Assembly: GCF_003326475.1 (NCBI RefSeq)
Contig: NZ_JPWA01000035.1
Location: 1 to 49,233 of the forward strand
DNA length: 49,233 nt
Reading direction: 5' to 3'
From: Thalassospira xianhensis MCCC 1A02616
GTDB lineage: Bacteria; Pseudomonadota; Alphaproteobacteria; Rhodospirillales; Thalassospiraceae
Under the pieces are notes generated by a model. It saw only the letters and a list, made by a program, of their open reading frames with translations, did no database searches and was not told where the DNA came from. The position numbers and the translations under genes are program-made. How positions within the stretch are numbered: position 1 is the stretch's first letter; every line of letters begins with the position of its first letter. Shown here in pieces: positions 1 through 8,569 of the stretch.

Positions 1-310
1 GTGGGTAGTCTTTGGACCGTCTGCTGTCGGGGATGGCGAAGGCCAGCGGTGTGTCGAGGCTTCCGATGGTTGCGGGAAGTGCCATCATTGCCTGAGGCGA
101 CCGGAACGAGCAGCGAGCCAGCGGGCCGTCTGCTGGCGGGGGTGGCGAAGGCCCGCGATGCGTCGGGCTTCCGGGATGGCAGGAAATGTCGCCATGGCGG
201 AAGTGAGCGGAGCGGGTCGGAAGCCCGAAGGTGGAACGGATGCTGCCCGATATCGGTGCGTGGTTCCTGTTACCCGTCAGCCAAACTTTCGGCCATGATT
301 GCAGGCGTGC
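1..310. other. Unassigned DNA at the window edge
   Basis: No gene can be supported here. A plus-strand reading frame is open across most of it, but the translation is rich in Arg, Gly, Trp and Cys, has no recognisable domain, and ends inside the neighbouring hydrolase gene. The stretch is G+C-rich and contains two imperfect copies of one sequence (see the repeat entry). It lies downstream of the minus-strand hydrolase gene, so it may be intergenic, or the edge of a feature that continues to the left of the window. Confidence 0.4.
17..172. repeat. Imperfect direct repeat, two copies about 109 bp apart
   Basis: Copy 1 starts near 17 and copy 2 near 126. Both begin CCGTCTGCTG, continue with GGCGAAGGCC about 20 bases in, and then share a GTCG...GGCTTCC stretch before diverging. 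Together they look like an intergenic repeat family rather than coding sequence. No terminal inverted repeat or transposase is visible, so no mobile element is claimed. Confidence 0.4.
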
Positions 311-1381
311 TCAGTCGGCAAGTCCCTGAAACCTGAACGGCTTTTCTTCTTCGAAGGACGGGGCGGCATCCCCGGCATAGACATTGCGCTGATCCGGCCC
401 GAGGTCGAGCTTTTTCACCCTGCCGGTTTCCGGACTGAAATCGATATTCTTGAGATCGACCCAGAAGGTGTTCGGGGTCAGGGCGGATTCAAAGAAATAC
501 AGCATTCGCTTGTGATCGGCGACTGTGCGCCAGCGGGTGGAGGAAATGTTGGGTTCGTTTGGTGTTGAAATGCCAAACGGGACCGAGACATTGCGGATAA
601 CGCTGAACACACTGGCAAGGGCAACGACCGGGTCCTCGTCCTTGGGGATTGCGTTGATATAGAACGCGGCGCGGGCAAACCGGTCCGCGGACCGGTTGGT
701 GCCGGGCAGCATCACGGTTCCGCCGACCTGCTTCCAATAGGCATTCTGCGCAAGCTGATGTTCGAAAATGGGCGAGTTTGTCATGACCTGATAATCGCGG
801 TCATGATGGATGACCTGTTTGCCGTCGATATATTCGATAATCGCGCTGTCGCCCGTGGCATCCGAGATCGAGAGATGCAGGGTCGCGAGCCGGTCTTCGC
901 CCGGCATTTGATCGGTGACGACGACAAAGGGTTCCTTGGCGAGTGCCGCAACCGCATCAGACACCGTCGCAAAATTATCGAGCACATATTGCGCCCATGC
1001 CGCAATCGAAAGACCCGGCTTTGTCCCGTCATAGGGCGGATATTCGGACTCGACCAGCCAAAGCACATTGGCCGACAATCCGGCTTCGTTCAGACCATCG
1101 GTCGTTGCGATGTCATAGGCGCTGGCGATGACGCTGCCATATCTGGAGACCCATCTGACGGAATTTGGCCCGACTTCTCCGCCCCGTTCCATACCGCGCG
1201 GGAAAATCCACAGATTGGTGGCAATATCGGATTTCCAGTCCATGGAGCGCGCGGTGATCACATCGTTATCCGCCCCGTGATAGACGGCCCGCGTGCAGGC
1301 ACTGGCAACGGGAAGAAGGACGGCTGAGGACATCAGTCCCGAGACAATCATCATCGTTGCAATGCGTGTCCGTCGGTCCAT
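311..1381 (-). CDS. Secreted linear amide C-N hydrolase (choloylglycine hydrolase / penicillin V acylase family)
   Basis: This 356-residue protein belongs to the Ntn-hydrolase family that includes bile salt hydrolases and penicillin V acylases, enzymes that cleave a non-peptide amide bond. Residues 1-28 form a signal peptide ending VASA. The next residue, Cys29 (CTRAVYHG), becomes the N-terminal nucleophile after cleavage, as the family requires. The ARSMDW motif after it and a later MTNSP segment match conserved family positions. The ATG has AGGAAG just upstream. The product should be periplasmic or exported. The natural substrate is unknown; free-living members often act on N-acyl amides such as acyl-homoserine lactones, so neither bile salt nor penicillin activity should be assumed. 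It appears to be monocistronic. Confidence 0.88.
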   Translation of the reverse strand: MDRRTRIATMMIVSGLMSSAVLLPVASACTRAVYHGADNDVITARSMDWKSDIATNLWIFPRGMERGGEVGPNSVRWVSRYGSVIASAYDIATTDGLNEAGLSANVLWLVESEYPPYDGTKPGLSIAAWAQYVLDNFATVSDAVAALAKEPFVVVTDQMPGEDRLATLHLSISDATGDSAIIEYIDGKQVIHHDRDYQVMTNSPIFEHQLAQNAYWKQVGGTVMLPGTNRSADRFARAAFYINAIPKDEDPVVALASVFSVIRNVSVPFGISTPNEPNISSTRWRTVADHKRMLYFFESALTPNTFWVDLKNIDFSPETGRVKKLDLGPDQRNVYAGDAAPSFEEEKPFRFQGLAD

Positions 1382-1547
1382 CGGGTTCTTCCTTTGCGCA
1401 ATCCGATTTCATCCTGCCTGATCGCGATTATGTCGGGCACAGCAACCAACCGCAACCATTGCGAAAGTGTTGAAGGATAAAATTCAATTTGACTGGAATT
1501 TGTCCAGGGGCGTGAAAATAGGTATGTGGTCCTACTTTATGAGCCCC

Positions 1548-1574
1548 AGATAAATGCAAAGGGTTCATTTATCT
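1548..1574. repeat. Perfect 9-bp inverted repeat over the stop codon of the 108-aa gene
   Basis: AGATAAATG (1548-1556) and CATTTATCT (1566-1574) are exact reverse complements around a 9-base loop. The TAA stop of the minus-strand gene at 1569-1895 lies in one arm. No U-tract follows on either strand, so this is not a classical terminator. It may protect the mRNA 3' end or be a remnant of a mobile element end. Confidence 0.5.
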
Positions 1575-1895
1575 AACGTGAATCTCCACCAACAGCTGCG
1601 GCGTGAGGTAAAGAGACAGACTATCTTTGAACTTTTGGGCCTTCTCCTGCGACGTAAAGTGAAACTGCATACCAGACGCCGACTCAAAGTCGTCATCCGT
1701 TGCATTATCTGTCACACAAAATCCGTCAACATGCTCACCAAGAACGCGCAACAGCCCCGCAGCTATTTTCGCCTCCAACGGCTCATTCAATACCGAAAAC
1801 AAAGCCGTCGAGGACGCCGCTCTATTTCTCCATCTCAAATTGACATTATATGTATGTGCACTGCATTCATTAACAGAGTCGAGTAAACCAGCCAT
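1569..1895 (-). CDS. Hypothetical protein, 108 aa
   Basis: I do not recognise a family. The protein has no signal peptide or membrane segment. It contains a short acidic stretch (residues about 63-70) and a C-terminal half that could form an alpha/beta fold. The start is well supported: the ATG is preceded by GGAGGAAAACG, a strong ribosome binding site, which favours this strand over the overlapping plus-strand frame at 1554-1886. The surroundings (about 1450-2060) are more A+T-rich than the neighbouring housekeeping genes and lie next to the 3' end of a tRNA gene, which suggests acquired DNA. It stands alone, with a terminator on one side and an inverted repeat on the other. Confidence 0.6.
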   Translation of the reverse strand: MAGLLDSVNECSAHTYNVNLRWRNRAASSTALFSVLNEPLEAKIAAGLLRVLGEHVDGFCVTDNATDDDFESASGMQFHFTSQEKAQKFKDSLSLYLTPQLLVEIHVR

Positions 1896-2067
1896 CGTTT
1901 TCCTCCATCAATTAGTTGAGTCATGGGAAACGATACACGCAATTAGAGAAATGCACATTTTATATTAGTGAAAATCTTATATGAGCGGCGCTTACAACAC
2001 ATCAAACTGTGCAAAAAAGAATGCCAAACTATGCAAAAAGCCGCGCGCCGCTATAAATTGCAGGCAC

Positions 2068-2091
2068 AAAAAACCCGGCCAGTGGCCGGGT
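2068..2091 (-). terminator. Rho-independent terminator downstream of tRNA-Phe
   Basis: Read on the minus strand, ACCCGGCC pairs with GGCCGGGT across a 3-base loop and a run of T follows. It lies about 20 bases beyond the tRNA-Phe 3' end and so probably ends that transcript. The same stem sequence recurs in the terminator at 15391-15416. Confidence 0.8.
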
Positions 2092-2111
2092 CATTTTGGG
2101 CTACCTAAAGA

Positions 2112-2187
2112 TGGTGCCCGGGGGCGGATTCGAACCACCGACACGCGGATTTTCAGTCCACTGCTCTACCAACTGAGCTACCCGGGC
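2112..2187 (-). tRNA. tRNA-Phe (GAA)
   Basis: A 76-nt cloverleaf folds on the minus strand. The acceptor stem is GCCCGGG/CCCGGGC, CCA is encoded at 2114-2112, the D-arm reads GCTCAGTTGGTAGAGC and the T-loop is TTCGAAT. The seven-base anticodon loop CTGAAAA gives anticodon GAA, for Phe. The gene follows yacG at the end of the infA-maf-RNase E/G-yacG series, a common alphaproteobacterial position, and has its own promoter-like sequence. Confidence 0.97.
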
Positions 2188-2236
2188 ATTCTTTAAGCGT
2201 CTCCGTTTCCGGAGCGTTCCCTGCGGAACGAGCGGG

Positions 2237-2265
2237 GTTATACAAACTCCTTTGGGGCTTGTCCA
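2237..2265 (-). promoter_or_regulatory. Sigma-70-type promoter for tRNA-Phe
   Basis: On the minus strand TGGACA (-35) and TATAAC (-10) are separated by exactly 17 bases and lie about 50 bases upstream of the tRNA 5' end. The match to consensus is good (5/6 and 5/6). Confidence 0.6.
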
Positions 2266-2284
2266 GCCTCAAATCGCATTTTTT

Positions 2285-2491
2285 TTATGCGTGAAAATCT
2301 TCTTCATCTTCAAGGTCTTCAAGATACTCCGGCGGTTCGGTCGCCGGGACGGCGTAGCTTTCGTTCAGCCATTTGCCAAGGTCGAGATCGGCACAACGTT
2401 TCGAACAGAACGGCTTGTATTTTTCCACCACCGGCTTGCCGCACATGGCACAGCCCGAGCCTGCTGTTTTAACTGTGTTTTTTTCAACCAT
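2285..2491 (-). CDS. yacG: DNA gyrase inhibitor YacG, zinc-binding
   Basis: This 68-residue protein is a YacG zinc-finger protein, which in E. coli binds GyrB and inhibits gyrase. The four zinc ligands are visible as CAMC (residues 14-17) and CSKRC (29-33), followed by the typical DLDLGKWLNE segment. The C-terminus is acidic. A longer frame extends upstream to 2668, but the correct start is the ATG at 2491: it lies one base after the TGA of the RNase E/G gene, the usual translational coupling here, and gives the normal family length. Confidence 0.93.
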   Translation of the reverse strand: MVEKNTVKTAGSGCAMCGKPVVEKYKPFCSKRCADLDLGKWLNESYAVPATEPPEYLEDLEDEEDFHA

Positions 2492-2492
2492 T

Positions 2493-3917
2493 TCAGAGTT
2501 TCTCCAGCCTGTAGTCTGCGCGTGACAGGGTTTCATCGGCGGCCAGTTCCGGCGCCATCCCCATCGCACGTTCAAGAATTTGTTGCCCAGAGCTGCCCGG
2601 CGCAAGGGTATCGACCATTTCCGGGGCGACATGAAGCCGATAACGCCCCGCCTGCCCTGCCCGCACATCGCGAGTCACAGAACGCAGGACAGCATTCAAT
2701 GCGGCTGCCCGCGTTGGCACAGGATCGGGCCTAAATGCGTGCATCAGTTCGGCAAGGGCAATGCCGCCGCGCTGCCGGGTCAGTTCGAACAGGCCCAGCC
2801 GTGTAAAGCCGCCGAACTGGACCGCACCGTCCATTTCCGGGCCAAAGGCATCGCGAAGGGCGGTTTCGAACCGGTCGCGCGATGCCTTGCCGGCCATACG
2901 AAGCGGATCAATCACCACCAGACCGCCAATATTGCGCAACTGCAATTGCCGGACGATTTCGGGTGCGGCGCGCAGATTGACCTGTTCGGCACGCCGTGCC
3001 TGATCATGATCGGCATCCGATCCGCCCGCATTCACGTCAATCGCACACAATGCCGTCGTCTGTTCGACCGCGATCCAGCCACCGCCCGGAAGCGGCACAC
3101 GCAGTTGCAGCGCGGTTGCGATATCGTCCTCGATATCCTGATCATCAAACAGCAGGCGCGCACCATCATGACGCACCAGATGGTCAGCTTCAAAACCACG
3201 TGCGCGCAGCAGGCCCCGCAGGCGAACAAATTCATCCGCTCCGTCGACCATGCATTCCCGGCCCGCCATGACATGACGTTCAATCATCTGATCGGCATCC
3301 GATAACGCCTTGAACACCAGAACCGGTTTTACGGGCGATGCAAGAGCGGTTTGGGCCCGCGCCCAGACAGCGCGGAGCTGCTTAAGCTCGCCAGTCAGGG
3401 CAGCGTCATCCCAATCGATTGCCAGACTGCGCAGCGTGATGCTTTCTTCGCGCGCGACCAGCCCCCTGAACAGGGCCGACAATGACGCACGCCGGTCTTC
3501 GTCCTTGAGCTTGCGCGGAAGTTCAATGACCCCGCTTCCGCTTCCTTTGGGTTCGTGAGGCCGCAGGATCATGCCGAGCCCCTCGATCGCAATACGACCG
3601 GTCAGCTTCGGGCCTTTATCCTCGAACCCAAGGCGGGAGATCTGCACGATGACCCACTGGCCTTCGTGAAGCGGGCCATCCACACGGTCAAACGGCAACA
3701 GGCCATCGGCAATGCCATCAAGGGCGACCATGGCTGCGGCCATTTCAGGAAGAATTTTGGAAACCCGGCCCAGATGAATGTCAAATCGCGCCGGACCACC
3801 ACGATCAATCCACAAACGCGTCAGCCGGTCATCACGGATCAGGGCAATGCGCCGTTCGCATGCGACGGCATCAATCAGCAGGCGGTCTGTCTGAGTTCCG
3901 CCAGCGTCCATAATCAC
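2493..3917 (-). CDS. Ribonuclease E/G family protein lacking the zinc-link
   Basis: This 474-residue homologue of the RNase E/G catalytic core has an S1-like region at about residues 40-115 and a DNase I-like catalytic region. Both magnesium-binding aspartates are present: Asp294 in CAIDVNAG and Asp337 in VVIDPLRM. The CPxCxG zinc-link that joins subunits in E. coli RNase E and G is absent; after FELTRQR the protein runs straight into MHAFRPDP. It also lacks the long disordered tail of RNase E. I infer a divergent paralogue that acts on a limited set of RNAs, with a separate true RNase E elsewhere in the genome. The start is GTG, overlapping the maf stop by 4 bases (GTGA), which indicates translational coupling. 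Confidence 0.85.
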   Translation of the reverse strand: MIMDAGGTQTDRLLIDAVACERRIALIRDDRLTRLWIDRGGPARFDIHLGRVSKILPEMAAAMVALDGIADGLLPFDRVDGPLHEGQWVIVQISRLGFEDKGPKLTGRIAIEGLGMILRPHEPKGSGSGVIELPRKLKDEDRRASLSALFRGLVAREESITLRSLAIDWDDAALTGELKQLRAVWARAQTALASPVKPVLVFKALSDADQMIERHVMAGRECMVDGADEFVRLRGLLRARGFEADHLVRHDGARLLFDDQDIEDDIATALQLRVPLPGGGWIAVEQTTALCAIDVNAGGSDADHDQARRAEQVNLRAAPEIVRQLQLRNIGGLVVIDPLRMAGKASRDRFETALRDAFGPEMDGAVQFGGFTRLGLFELTRQRGGIALAELMHAFRPDPVPTRAAALNAVLRSVTRDVRAGQAGRYRLHVAPEMVDTLAPGSSGQQILERAMGMAPELAADETLSRADYRLEKL

Positions 3918-4492
3918 ACATCCTGCCGGAAGCCAAGGCCGCGCAGCATACCGTCAACCTCGCACAGCGCCAGGCCAACCACGTTGGAATAGGACCCGGT
4001 GATGCTTTTAACGAAGGTTGCGGCATGTCCCTGAATGGCATAAGCGCCCGCCTTGCCCTGCCATTCGTCATGGGACAGGTATCGCGCAAGATCGTCTTCG
4101 CCAAGGCGGCGGAAAATCACCTGCGTTTCGATCACACGTGATCGGGTCGTACCATCAGGGGCAACCACGCAAAGACCGCCATAAACACGATGGCGACGAC
4201 CGGACAACAATGTCAGGAATTTGCGGGCCTCGGCATCATCGGATGCCTTGCCAAGTGCACGACGGCCGCAGGCGACAACCGTATCGGCGGCAAGGACAAA
4301 GCTGCCCGCATGATCGGTGGCAATCGCACGTGCCTTTTCCTCGGCCAGGCGGAGTGCCAGCCGACGCGGACTTTCATCATCATGCGGTGTTTCGTCGATA
4401 TCGGCAGGGATAACCTGATCCGGCACAATTCCGATCTGTGCCAGCAGCTCAAGACGCCGCGGCGATGCAGAGGCCAAAATCAGTTTCGACAA
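3914..4492 (-). CDS. maf: Maf family nucleotide pyrophosphatase
   Basis: Maf proteins hydrolyse non-canonical or modified nucleoside triphosphates to monophosphates, a house-cleaning role linked to septum control. The signature is clear: LILASASPRR at the N-terminus, then DET, LAADTVV, and the late KAGAYAIQGHA and GSYSNVVGL segments. I place the start at the TTG at 4492 (192 aa), which has GGGGAG upstream and puts the SASPRR motif near residue 10 as in the family. The open frame continues to an ATG at 4549, but those 19 extra residues (rich in Phe, Trp and Cys) do not resemble Maf. It is coupled to the downstream RNase E/G gene. Confidence 0.9.
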   Translation of the reverse strand: MSKLILASASPRRLELLAQIGIVPDQVIPADIDETPHDDESPRRLALRLAEEKARAIATDHAGSFVLAADTVVACGRRALGKASDDAEARKFLTLLSGRRHRVYGGLCVVAPDGTTRSRVIETQVIFRRLGEDDLARYLSHDEWQGKAGAYAIQGHAATFVKSITGSYSNVVGLALCEVDGMLRGLGFRQDV

Positions 4493-4621
4493 GTCGCGGC
4501 TCCCCCACAGACATCCAAAGCCAAACCAGAAGGGTTGTAGACACAGCAAAACGCAACCATGCGCGCAAACCTAAACTGCGCGCCCGGCAACGTCAATTTT
4601 TGCGGTATTACAGGTTCCGGA

Positions 4622-4840
4622 TTACTTGAAACGGAAGGTAATACGACCCTTGGTCAGGTCATAAGGCGTCATTTCGACGCTGACGCGGTCACCAGCAAGA
4701 ACACGAATACGGTTCTTGCGCATCTTGCCCGAGGTATGAGCAAGAATTTCGTGATCATTGTCCAGCTTCACGCGAAACATCGCATTGGGCAAAAGTTCGA
4801 CAACGGTGCCCTGAAACTCGATAACGTCTTCTTTAGCCAT
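4622..4840 (-). CDS. infA: Translation initiation factor IF-1
   Basis: This is a 72-residue IF-1, a single OB-fold protein that binds the ribosomal A site during initiation. The sequence runs from [13 protein letters not shown] through [10 protein letters not shown] to [10 protein letters not shown], at full family length with nothing missing. The ATG at 4840 has AGGAG just upstream; the longer frame back to 4915 is not used. It begins the infA-maf-RNase E/G-yacG series. The gap of about 130 bases to maf may contain a secondary promoter. Confidence 0.97.
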   Translation of the reverse strand: MAKEDVIEFQGTVVELLPNAMFRVKLDNDHEILAHTSGKMRKNRIRVLAGDRVSVEMTPYDLTKGRITFRFK

Positions 4841-5077
4841 GAGACTCCTAGCTTTCGTATTGCAATACCAACTACCGGTGGCCCGCAAACTGCTCCGAAC
4901 GCGCAAAAAGGTCAAGCCCTTTCACGCAAGGCACAAAGCGGCCCTGCACTGCATTTCATTCATGCCCTTAAATTCGATGCCTTCATTGACGGGCCAAACA
5001 TACAACGGGGAAATGATGTTGTTTCCCATCCCCGATCCCCTTTATGGTTCCAAGGCCCCCATCAAGGACCTTTGATC

Positions 5078-5584
5078 ATGTCTGCCAACCATCCGATGCC
5101 CGTAAACCCGCCCCAAATCCGGCTCGCAACAGCGCGGGACGTTGACGACATTCATGCCATGCTGTTTGAAATTGCCCGAACCACCGGGTGCGAGGATAAA
5201 TTCAAAAGCAAACCCGAAGACCTGGCGCGTGACGGGTTTGGTTCCCACCCGGCGTTCGAGGCGCTGATTGCACATGACGGGGATACACCGGTCGCACTTT
5301 GCCTTTATTTTCCAAGCTATTCGACATTTCGCGGCAAGGCCGGAATTTACATTCAGGACCTGTTTGTCGCCCCGGAATATCGCGGTGGCGGTTTTGCCCG
5401 TCACCTGATCGCACAGGCCGCCGCACGGGCCCGTGCGCAAGGCGGGCACTATATTCGCCTGTCGGTCGATGCCGAAAACGTCATCGGGCAGCGGTTCTAT
5501 GCCCGCATCGGGATGCGACATGCCCATGATGAACGCATTCATGTGCTGGACGGGGATGCGTTTGACGCGCTGATCGACGGTTAG
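5078..5584 (+). CDS. GNAT family N-acetyltransferase
   Basis: This 168-residue protein is a Gcn5-related acetyltransferase. The acetyl-CoA binding motif is seen at QDLFVAPEYRGGGFARHLI (Q/RxxGxG type), followed by the alpha-helical AAARARAQGG segment and the LSVDAENVIGQRFYARIGM motif B. It resembles the diamine/polyamine acetyltransferase-like branch, but the acceptor substrate cannot be read. The ATG at 5078 has AAGGA upstream. The open frame extends back to 4559 but crosses infA. It is the only plus-strand gene in an otherwise minus-strand conserved block, ending 1 base from the converging phosphatase gene. Confidence 0.88.
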   Translation: MSANHPMPVNPPQIRLATARDVDDIHAMLFEIARTTGCEDKFKSKPEDLARDGFGSHPAFEALIAHDGDTPVALCLYFPSYSTFRGKAGIYIQDLFVAPEYRGGGFARHLIAQAAARARAQGGHYIRLSVDAENVIGQRFYARIGMRHAHDERIHVLDGDAFDALIDG

Positions 5585-5585
5585 G

Positions 5586-6032
5586 TTAGACCTTGGGTGC
5601 CGGACCGACCGGAAACCGTTCAAGGATACGTTTTTTGATCTGGTCGCGGACCTGCCGATAGGCTTCAAGGCGGACTTCACGCGAACCTTCGACAATTGTG
5701 GCATCGAAGGTATTCCAGAATTCGACATCACACGCCATGGTGCGGGTCATTTCGACCGCCCTGTGCTGGGCTTCGGGTGACAGGGTAATGATCAGGTCGA
5801 AAAACCCGTCTTCAAGTTCGTCAAATGTCTTGGATTTATAAGTCGAGATATCCAGCCCGATTTCTTCCATGACCGCGACGGCAAAGCCGTCAAGATCACC
5901 GGCGCGCAAGCCGCAGCTTTCAACATAGACCTTTGTCCCGTGATAATGGCGCATGATTGCAGCCGCCATCACGGATCTTACAGCGTTGAAGCTACAGGCA
6001 AAAAGAACCGAACCGGGAAGTTCTTCTGCCAC
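5586..6032 (-). CDS. Low-molecular-weight phosphotyrosine phosphatase family protein
   Basis: The 148-residue product has the LMW-PTP/arsenate reductase fold. The phosphate-binding loop reads CSFNAVRS (Cys-x5-Arg-Ser), with the nucleophilic Cys at residue 13 after the VLFA strand. The loop differs from the usual CxGNxCRS but keeps the essential Cys, Asn, Arg and Ser. It is probably a protein phosphatase rather than an arsenate reductase, because it sits in a housekeeping cluster beside a UPF0262 gene. The start is GTG at 6032, 6 bases after the UPF0262 stop, with AAGG upstream, so the two are co-transcribed. Confidence 0.85.
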   Translation of the reverse strand: MAEELPGSVLFACSFNAVRSVMAAAIMRHYHGTKVYVESCGLRAGDLDGFAVAVMEEIGLDISTYKSKTFDELEDGFFDLIITLSPEAQHRAVEMTRTMACDVEFWNTFDATIVEGSREVRLEAYRQVRDQIKKRILERFPVGPAPKV

Positions 6033-6038
6033 CGTGCC

Positions 6039-6524
6039 TTAACCCCGGATATGAAGGACGCAGATCAGGGTAAACAGGCGACGCGCGGTATTTTCATCAA
6101 TCGTCACCTTTTCCGACAGCAGTTCGCGAAGCTGTTCCGATCCCTCGTTATGCAGGCCGCGGCGCGCCATATCGATGGTTTCGATCTGCGCGGCACTCGC
6201 CTTTTTGATCGCGTCGTAATAGCTTTCGCAGATCATGAAGTAATCCTTCACGATCCGGCGGAACGGGGTTAACGGCACGACAATGGTTGTCAGGTTTGCG
6301 GTATCGTCATCGCCGCGCACATCCATATAGATGCGGTTGTCTTCGATGCGCATATGAACCGAATACGGCCCTTCGAAGCCACCTTTCGGTTCGAAATGGT
6401 TGTCTTCGAGAAGGTCATAGATGGCCACCGCCTGCTCATGCTCGACCTCGGGGCGGCGACGCACCTTGTATTTCTCGTCGAGATAGATACCGGCAATGCA
6501 TTGGTTATCTGCAATTTCTGCCAT
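6039..6524 (-). CDS. UPF0262 family protein
   Basis: This 161-residue protein matches UPF0262, a family nearly confined to alphaproteobacteria and of unknown biochemical role. Typical segments include IDNQCI-like IADNQCIAGIYLDE, the central RIEDNRIYMDV and FRRIVKDYFMICESYYDAI. No membrane segment or catalytic motif is evident. The ATG has GGGAGACTAAG upstream. It lies between hisD (41-base gap) and the LMW phosphatase gene (6-base gap), the arrangement generally seen in this class. Confidence 0.9.
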   Translation of the reverse strand: MAEIADNQCIAGIYLDEKYKVRRRPEVEHEQAVAIYDLLEDNHFEPKGGFEGPYSVHMRIEDNRIYMDVRGDDDTANLTTIVVPLTPFRRIVKDYFMICESYYDAIKKASAAQIETIDMARRGLHNEGSEQLRELLSEKVTIDENTARRLFTLICVLHIRG

Positions 6525-6565
6525 CTTAGTCTCCCTGCGATCCCTCGGCGCTGCACTGCAACAGC

Positions 6566-7861
6566 TTACATGCGGTTGGACCGGATCGCCACAGAAAGTC
6601 CGTGTGCCTGCAAACCTTCGCTTTCGGCCAGTGCAATCGCCGCCGGGCCGATCTTGGCCAGACTTTCAGGCGTGCATTTGATCAATGACGACCGCTTGAT
6701 GAAATCAAGCACACCCAGACCCGACGAGAAACGCGCCGAACGGGCGGTTGGCAGAACGTGGTTTGGTCCGGCAACATAGTCGCCAATCGCCTCGGGCGTG
6801 TAACGACCCAGGAAAATGGCACCGGCATGATGAATGTCTTCGGCAAGTGCGTCCGGGTCATCCACGGCCAGTTCAAGATGTTCCGGTGCAATCCGGTCAA
6901 CCAAGGCCGGAGCCTGCGTCAGATTTTCCACCAAGACAATTGCACCAAAGTCGCGCCAGCTTGCCCCGGCGATTTCCGCACGCGGCAGTTTTTCAAGATG
7001 CGCATCAATGGCTTCCTGCACGCGATCGGCAAAATCCGCATCATCGGTAATCAGGATCGACTGTGCGACCGGATCATGTTCGGCCTGCGACAGAAGATCA
7101 GCCGCGACCCAGCTTGGATCATTGCTGCCATCGGCAACCACCAGGATTTCCGACGGGCCGGCGATCATGTCAATCCCGACCTGCCCGAAAACGCGGCGCT
7201 TGGCGGCGGCGACAAAGGCATTGCCCGGACCAACGATCTTGTCGACCGGCTTGATGGTTTCCGTGCCGTATGCAAGGGCGGCAATGGCCTGCGCCCCGCC
7301 AATCCGGTAAATTTCGTCAACACCGGCAATGCGTGCGGCGGCCAGAACCAGCGGGTTCATCTTGTTATCAGGGGTCGGCACCACCATCACCAGACGTTCG
7401 ACACCGGCAACCTTGGCCGGAATGGCATTCATCAGCACCGACGACGGATAGGATGCCAGCCCGCCGGGCACATAAAGCCCCGCCGCCGACACCGGACGCC
7501 AGCGCCAGCCGAGTTCGACCCCGGTCGCATCGGTATAACGTTCATCAGACGGCATTTGCCGATCATGGTAGGATCGAATGCGTTCAGCAGCCAGTTCCAG
7601 CGATTTCAGAAGATCCGCATCGATTGCGGCAACGGCGGCATCGACTTCTTCCCGGGTCACAACCATGCCGGCGGCATCGATATTCAGGCGGTCGAATTTG
7701 TTGGTGTAATCACATACCGCGATATCGCCGCGTTTGCGGACATCGGCAATGATATTGGCAACCGCGGCATCCACATCGGCATCAGATTCCCGCTTCATGC
7801 CCAGAAGCTTGACAAAGCCGTCCTCGAAATCGGCGTCCGTGATCGAAAGTTTAATCGGCAT
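6566..7861 (-). CDS. hisD: Histidinol dehydrogenase
   Basis: HisD catalyses the last two steps of histidine synthesis, oxidising L-histidinol to L-histidine with two NAD+. The 431-residue length is normal. Recognisable segments are [17 protein letters not shown], the [18 protein letters not shown] region, [24 protein letters not shown], and the metal-binding and catalytic SQAEHDP and APEHLEL motifs. The start is the ATG at 7861, inside the end of hisG (11-base overlap). The frame continues to 7900 but those residues do not fit the family. Confidence 0.97.
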   Translation of the reverse strand: MPIKLSITDADFEDGFVKLLGMKRESDADVDAAVANIIADVRKRGDIAVCDYTNKFDRLNIDAAGMVVTREEVDAAVAAIDADLLKSLELAAERIRSYHDRQMPSDERYTDATGVELGWRWRPVSAAGLYVPGGLASYPSSVLMNAIPAKVAGVERLVMVVPTPDNKMNPLVLAAARIAGVDEIYRIGGAQAIAALAYGTETIKPVDKIVGPGNAFVAAAKRRVFGQVGIDMIAGPSEILVVADGSNDPSWVAADLLSQAEHDPVAQSILITDDADFADRVQEAIDAHLEKLPRAEIAGASWRDFGAIVLVENLTQAPALVDRIAPEHLELAVDDPDALAEDIHHAGAIFLGRYTPEAIGDYVAGPNHVLPTARSARFSSGLGVLDFIKRSSLIKCTPESLAKIGPAAIALAESEGLQAHGLSVAIRSNRM

Positions 7862-8510
7862 TGCGCACCTCGGAAAAACGGTCGATCCAGGGCTGAACAT
7901 CGGTCGGGCGGGTTTTAAGGGCCGCCCGGTTGACGATCAGGCGCGAGGTGACATCGGCAATATGTTCAATTTCGCGAAGCCCGTTAGCCTTTAACGTGTT
8001 GCCGGTCGACACAAGGTCAACGATACGACGGCACAGGCCAAGTGTTGGTGCCAGTTCCATCGCCCCGTTCAGCTTGATGCATTCGGCCTGCACACCGCGC
8101 GCGGCAAAATGATTGCGGGTGACATTTGGATATTTGGTTGCGACACGAACATGCGACCAGCGCGACGGATCATCACCATCGATCATTTCCTCGGGTTCGG
8201 CCACGGCAAGGCGGCAATGGCCGATATCCAGATCAAGCGGGGCATAGATTTCGGAATAATCGAATTCCATCAGGACATCATTGCCGCAGACCCCGATATG
8301 GGCCGCCCCAAAGGCAACGAAGGTTGCTACGTCGAAGCTTCGCACACGAATGATATCGATATGCGGATGATTGGTGGCGAAACGCAGGGCCCGGGATTTC
8401 GGATCGTCAAAGGCGGCTTCCGGTTCGATACCGGCCGCGCGCACCAGCGGCATTACCTCGTCTAGAATGCGCCCCTTTGGCAGGGCCAGCACCAGCTTTT
8501 CGTCACTCAT
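7851..8510 (-). CDS. hisG: ATP phosphoribosyltransferase, short form
   Basis: HisG starts histidine synthesis by joining ATP to PRPP. At 219 residues this is the short form, which has the two catalytic domains ([11 protein letters not shown] at the start, [14 protein letters not shown] in the PRPP-binding loop) but no C-terminal regulatory domain. Short HisG normally works with HisZ, a histidyl-tRNA synthetase-like partner, which is not in this window. The ATG at 8510 is preferred; the next codon upstream is TTG. It overlaps hisD by 11 bases and lies 59 bases downstream of murA. Confidence 0.95.
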   Translation of the reverse strand: MSDEKLVLALPKGRILDEVMPLVRAAGIEPEAAFDDPKSRALRFATNHPHIDIIRVRSFDVATFVAFGAAHIGVCGNDVLMEFDYSEIYAPLDLDIGHCRLAVAEPEEMIDGDDPSRWSHVRVATKYPNVTRNHFAARGVQAECIKLNGAMELAPTLGLCRRIVDLVSTGNTLKANGLREIEHIADVTSRLIVNRAALKTRPTDVQPWIDRFSEVRNAD

Positions 8511-8569
8511 CAATCAGTCGCCTTACGCGTTTGTCTGTCGTCCCGGCCCCAAGGCCAATGATCCCGCAA

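Noticed and set aside
1..336. Plus-strand frame at the left edge
   Set aside because: Arg-, Gly- and Cys-rich translation, runs into the hydrolase gene from the other strand, and contains the repeat copies.
1900..2190. Attachment site of an integrated element at tRNA-Phe
   Set aside because: No second copy of the tRNA 3' end and no integrase are present in the window.
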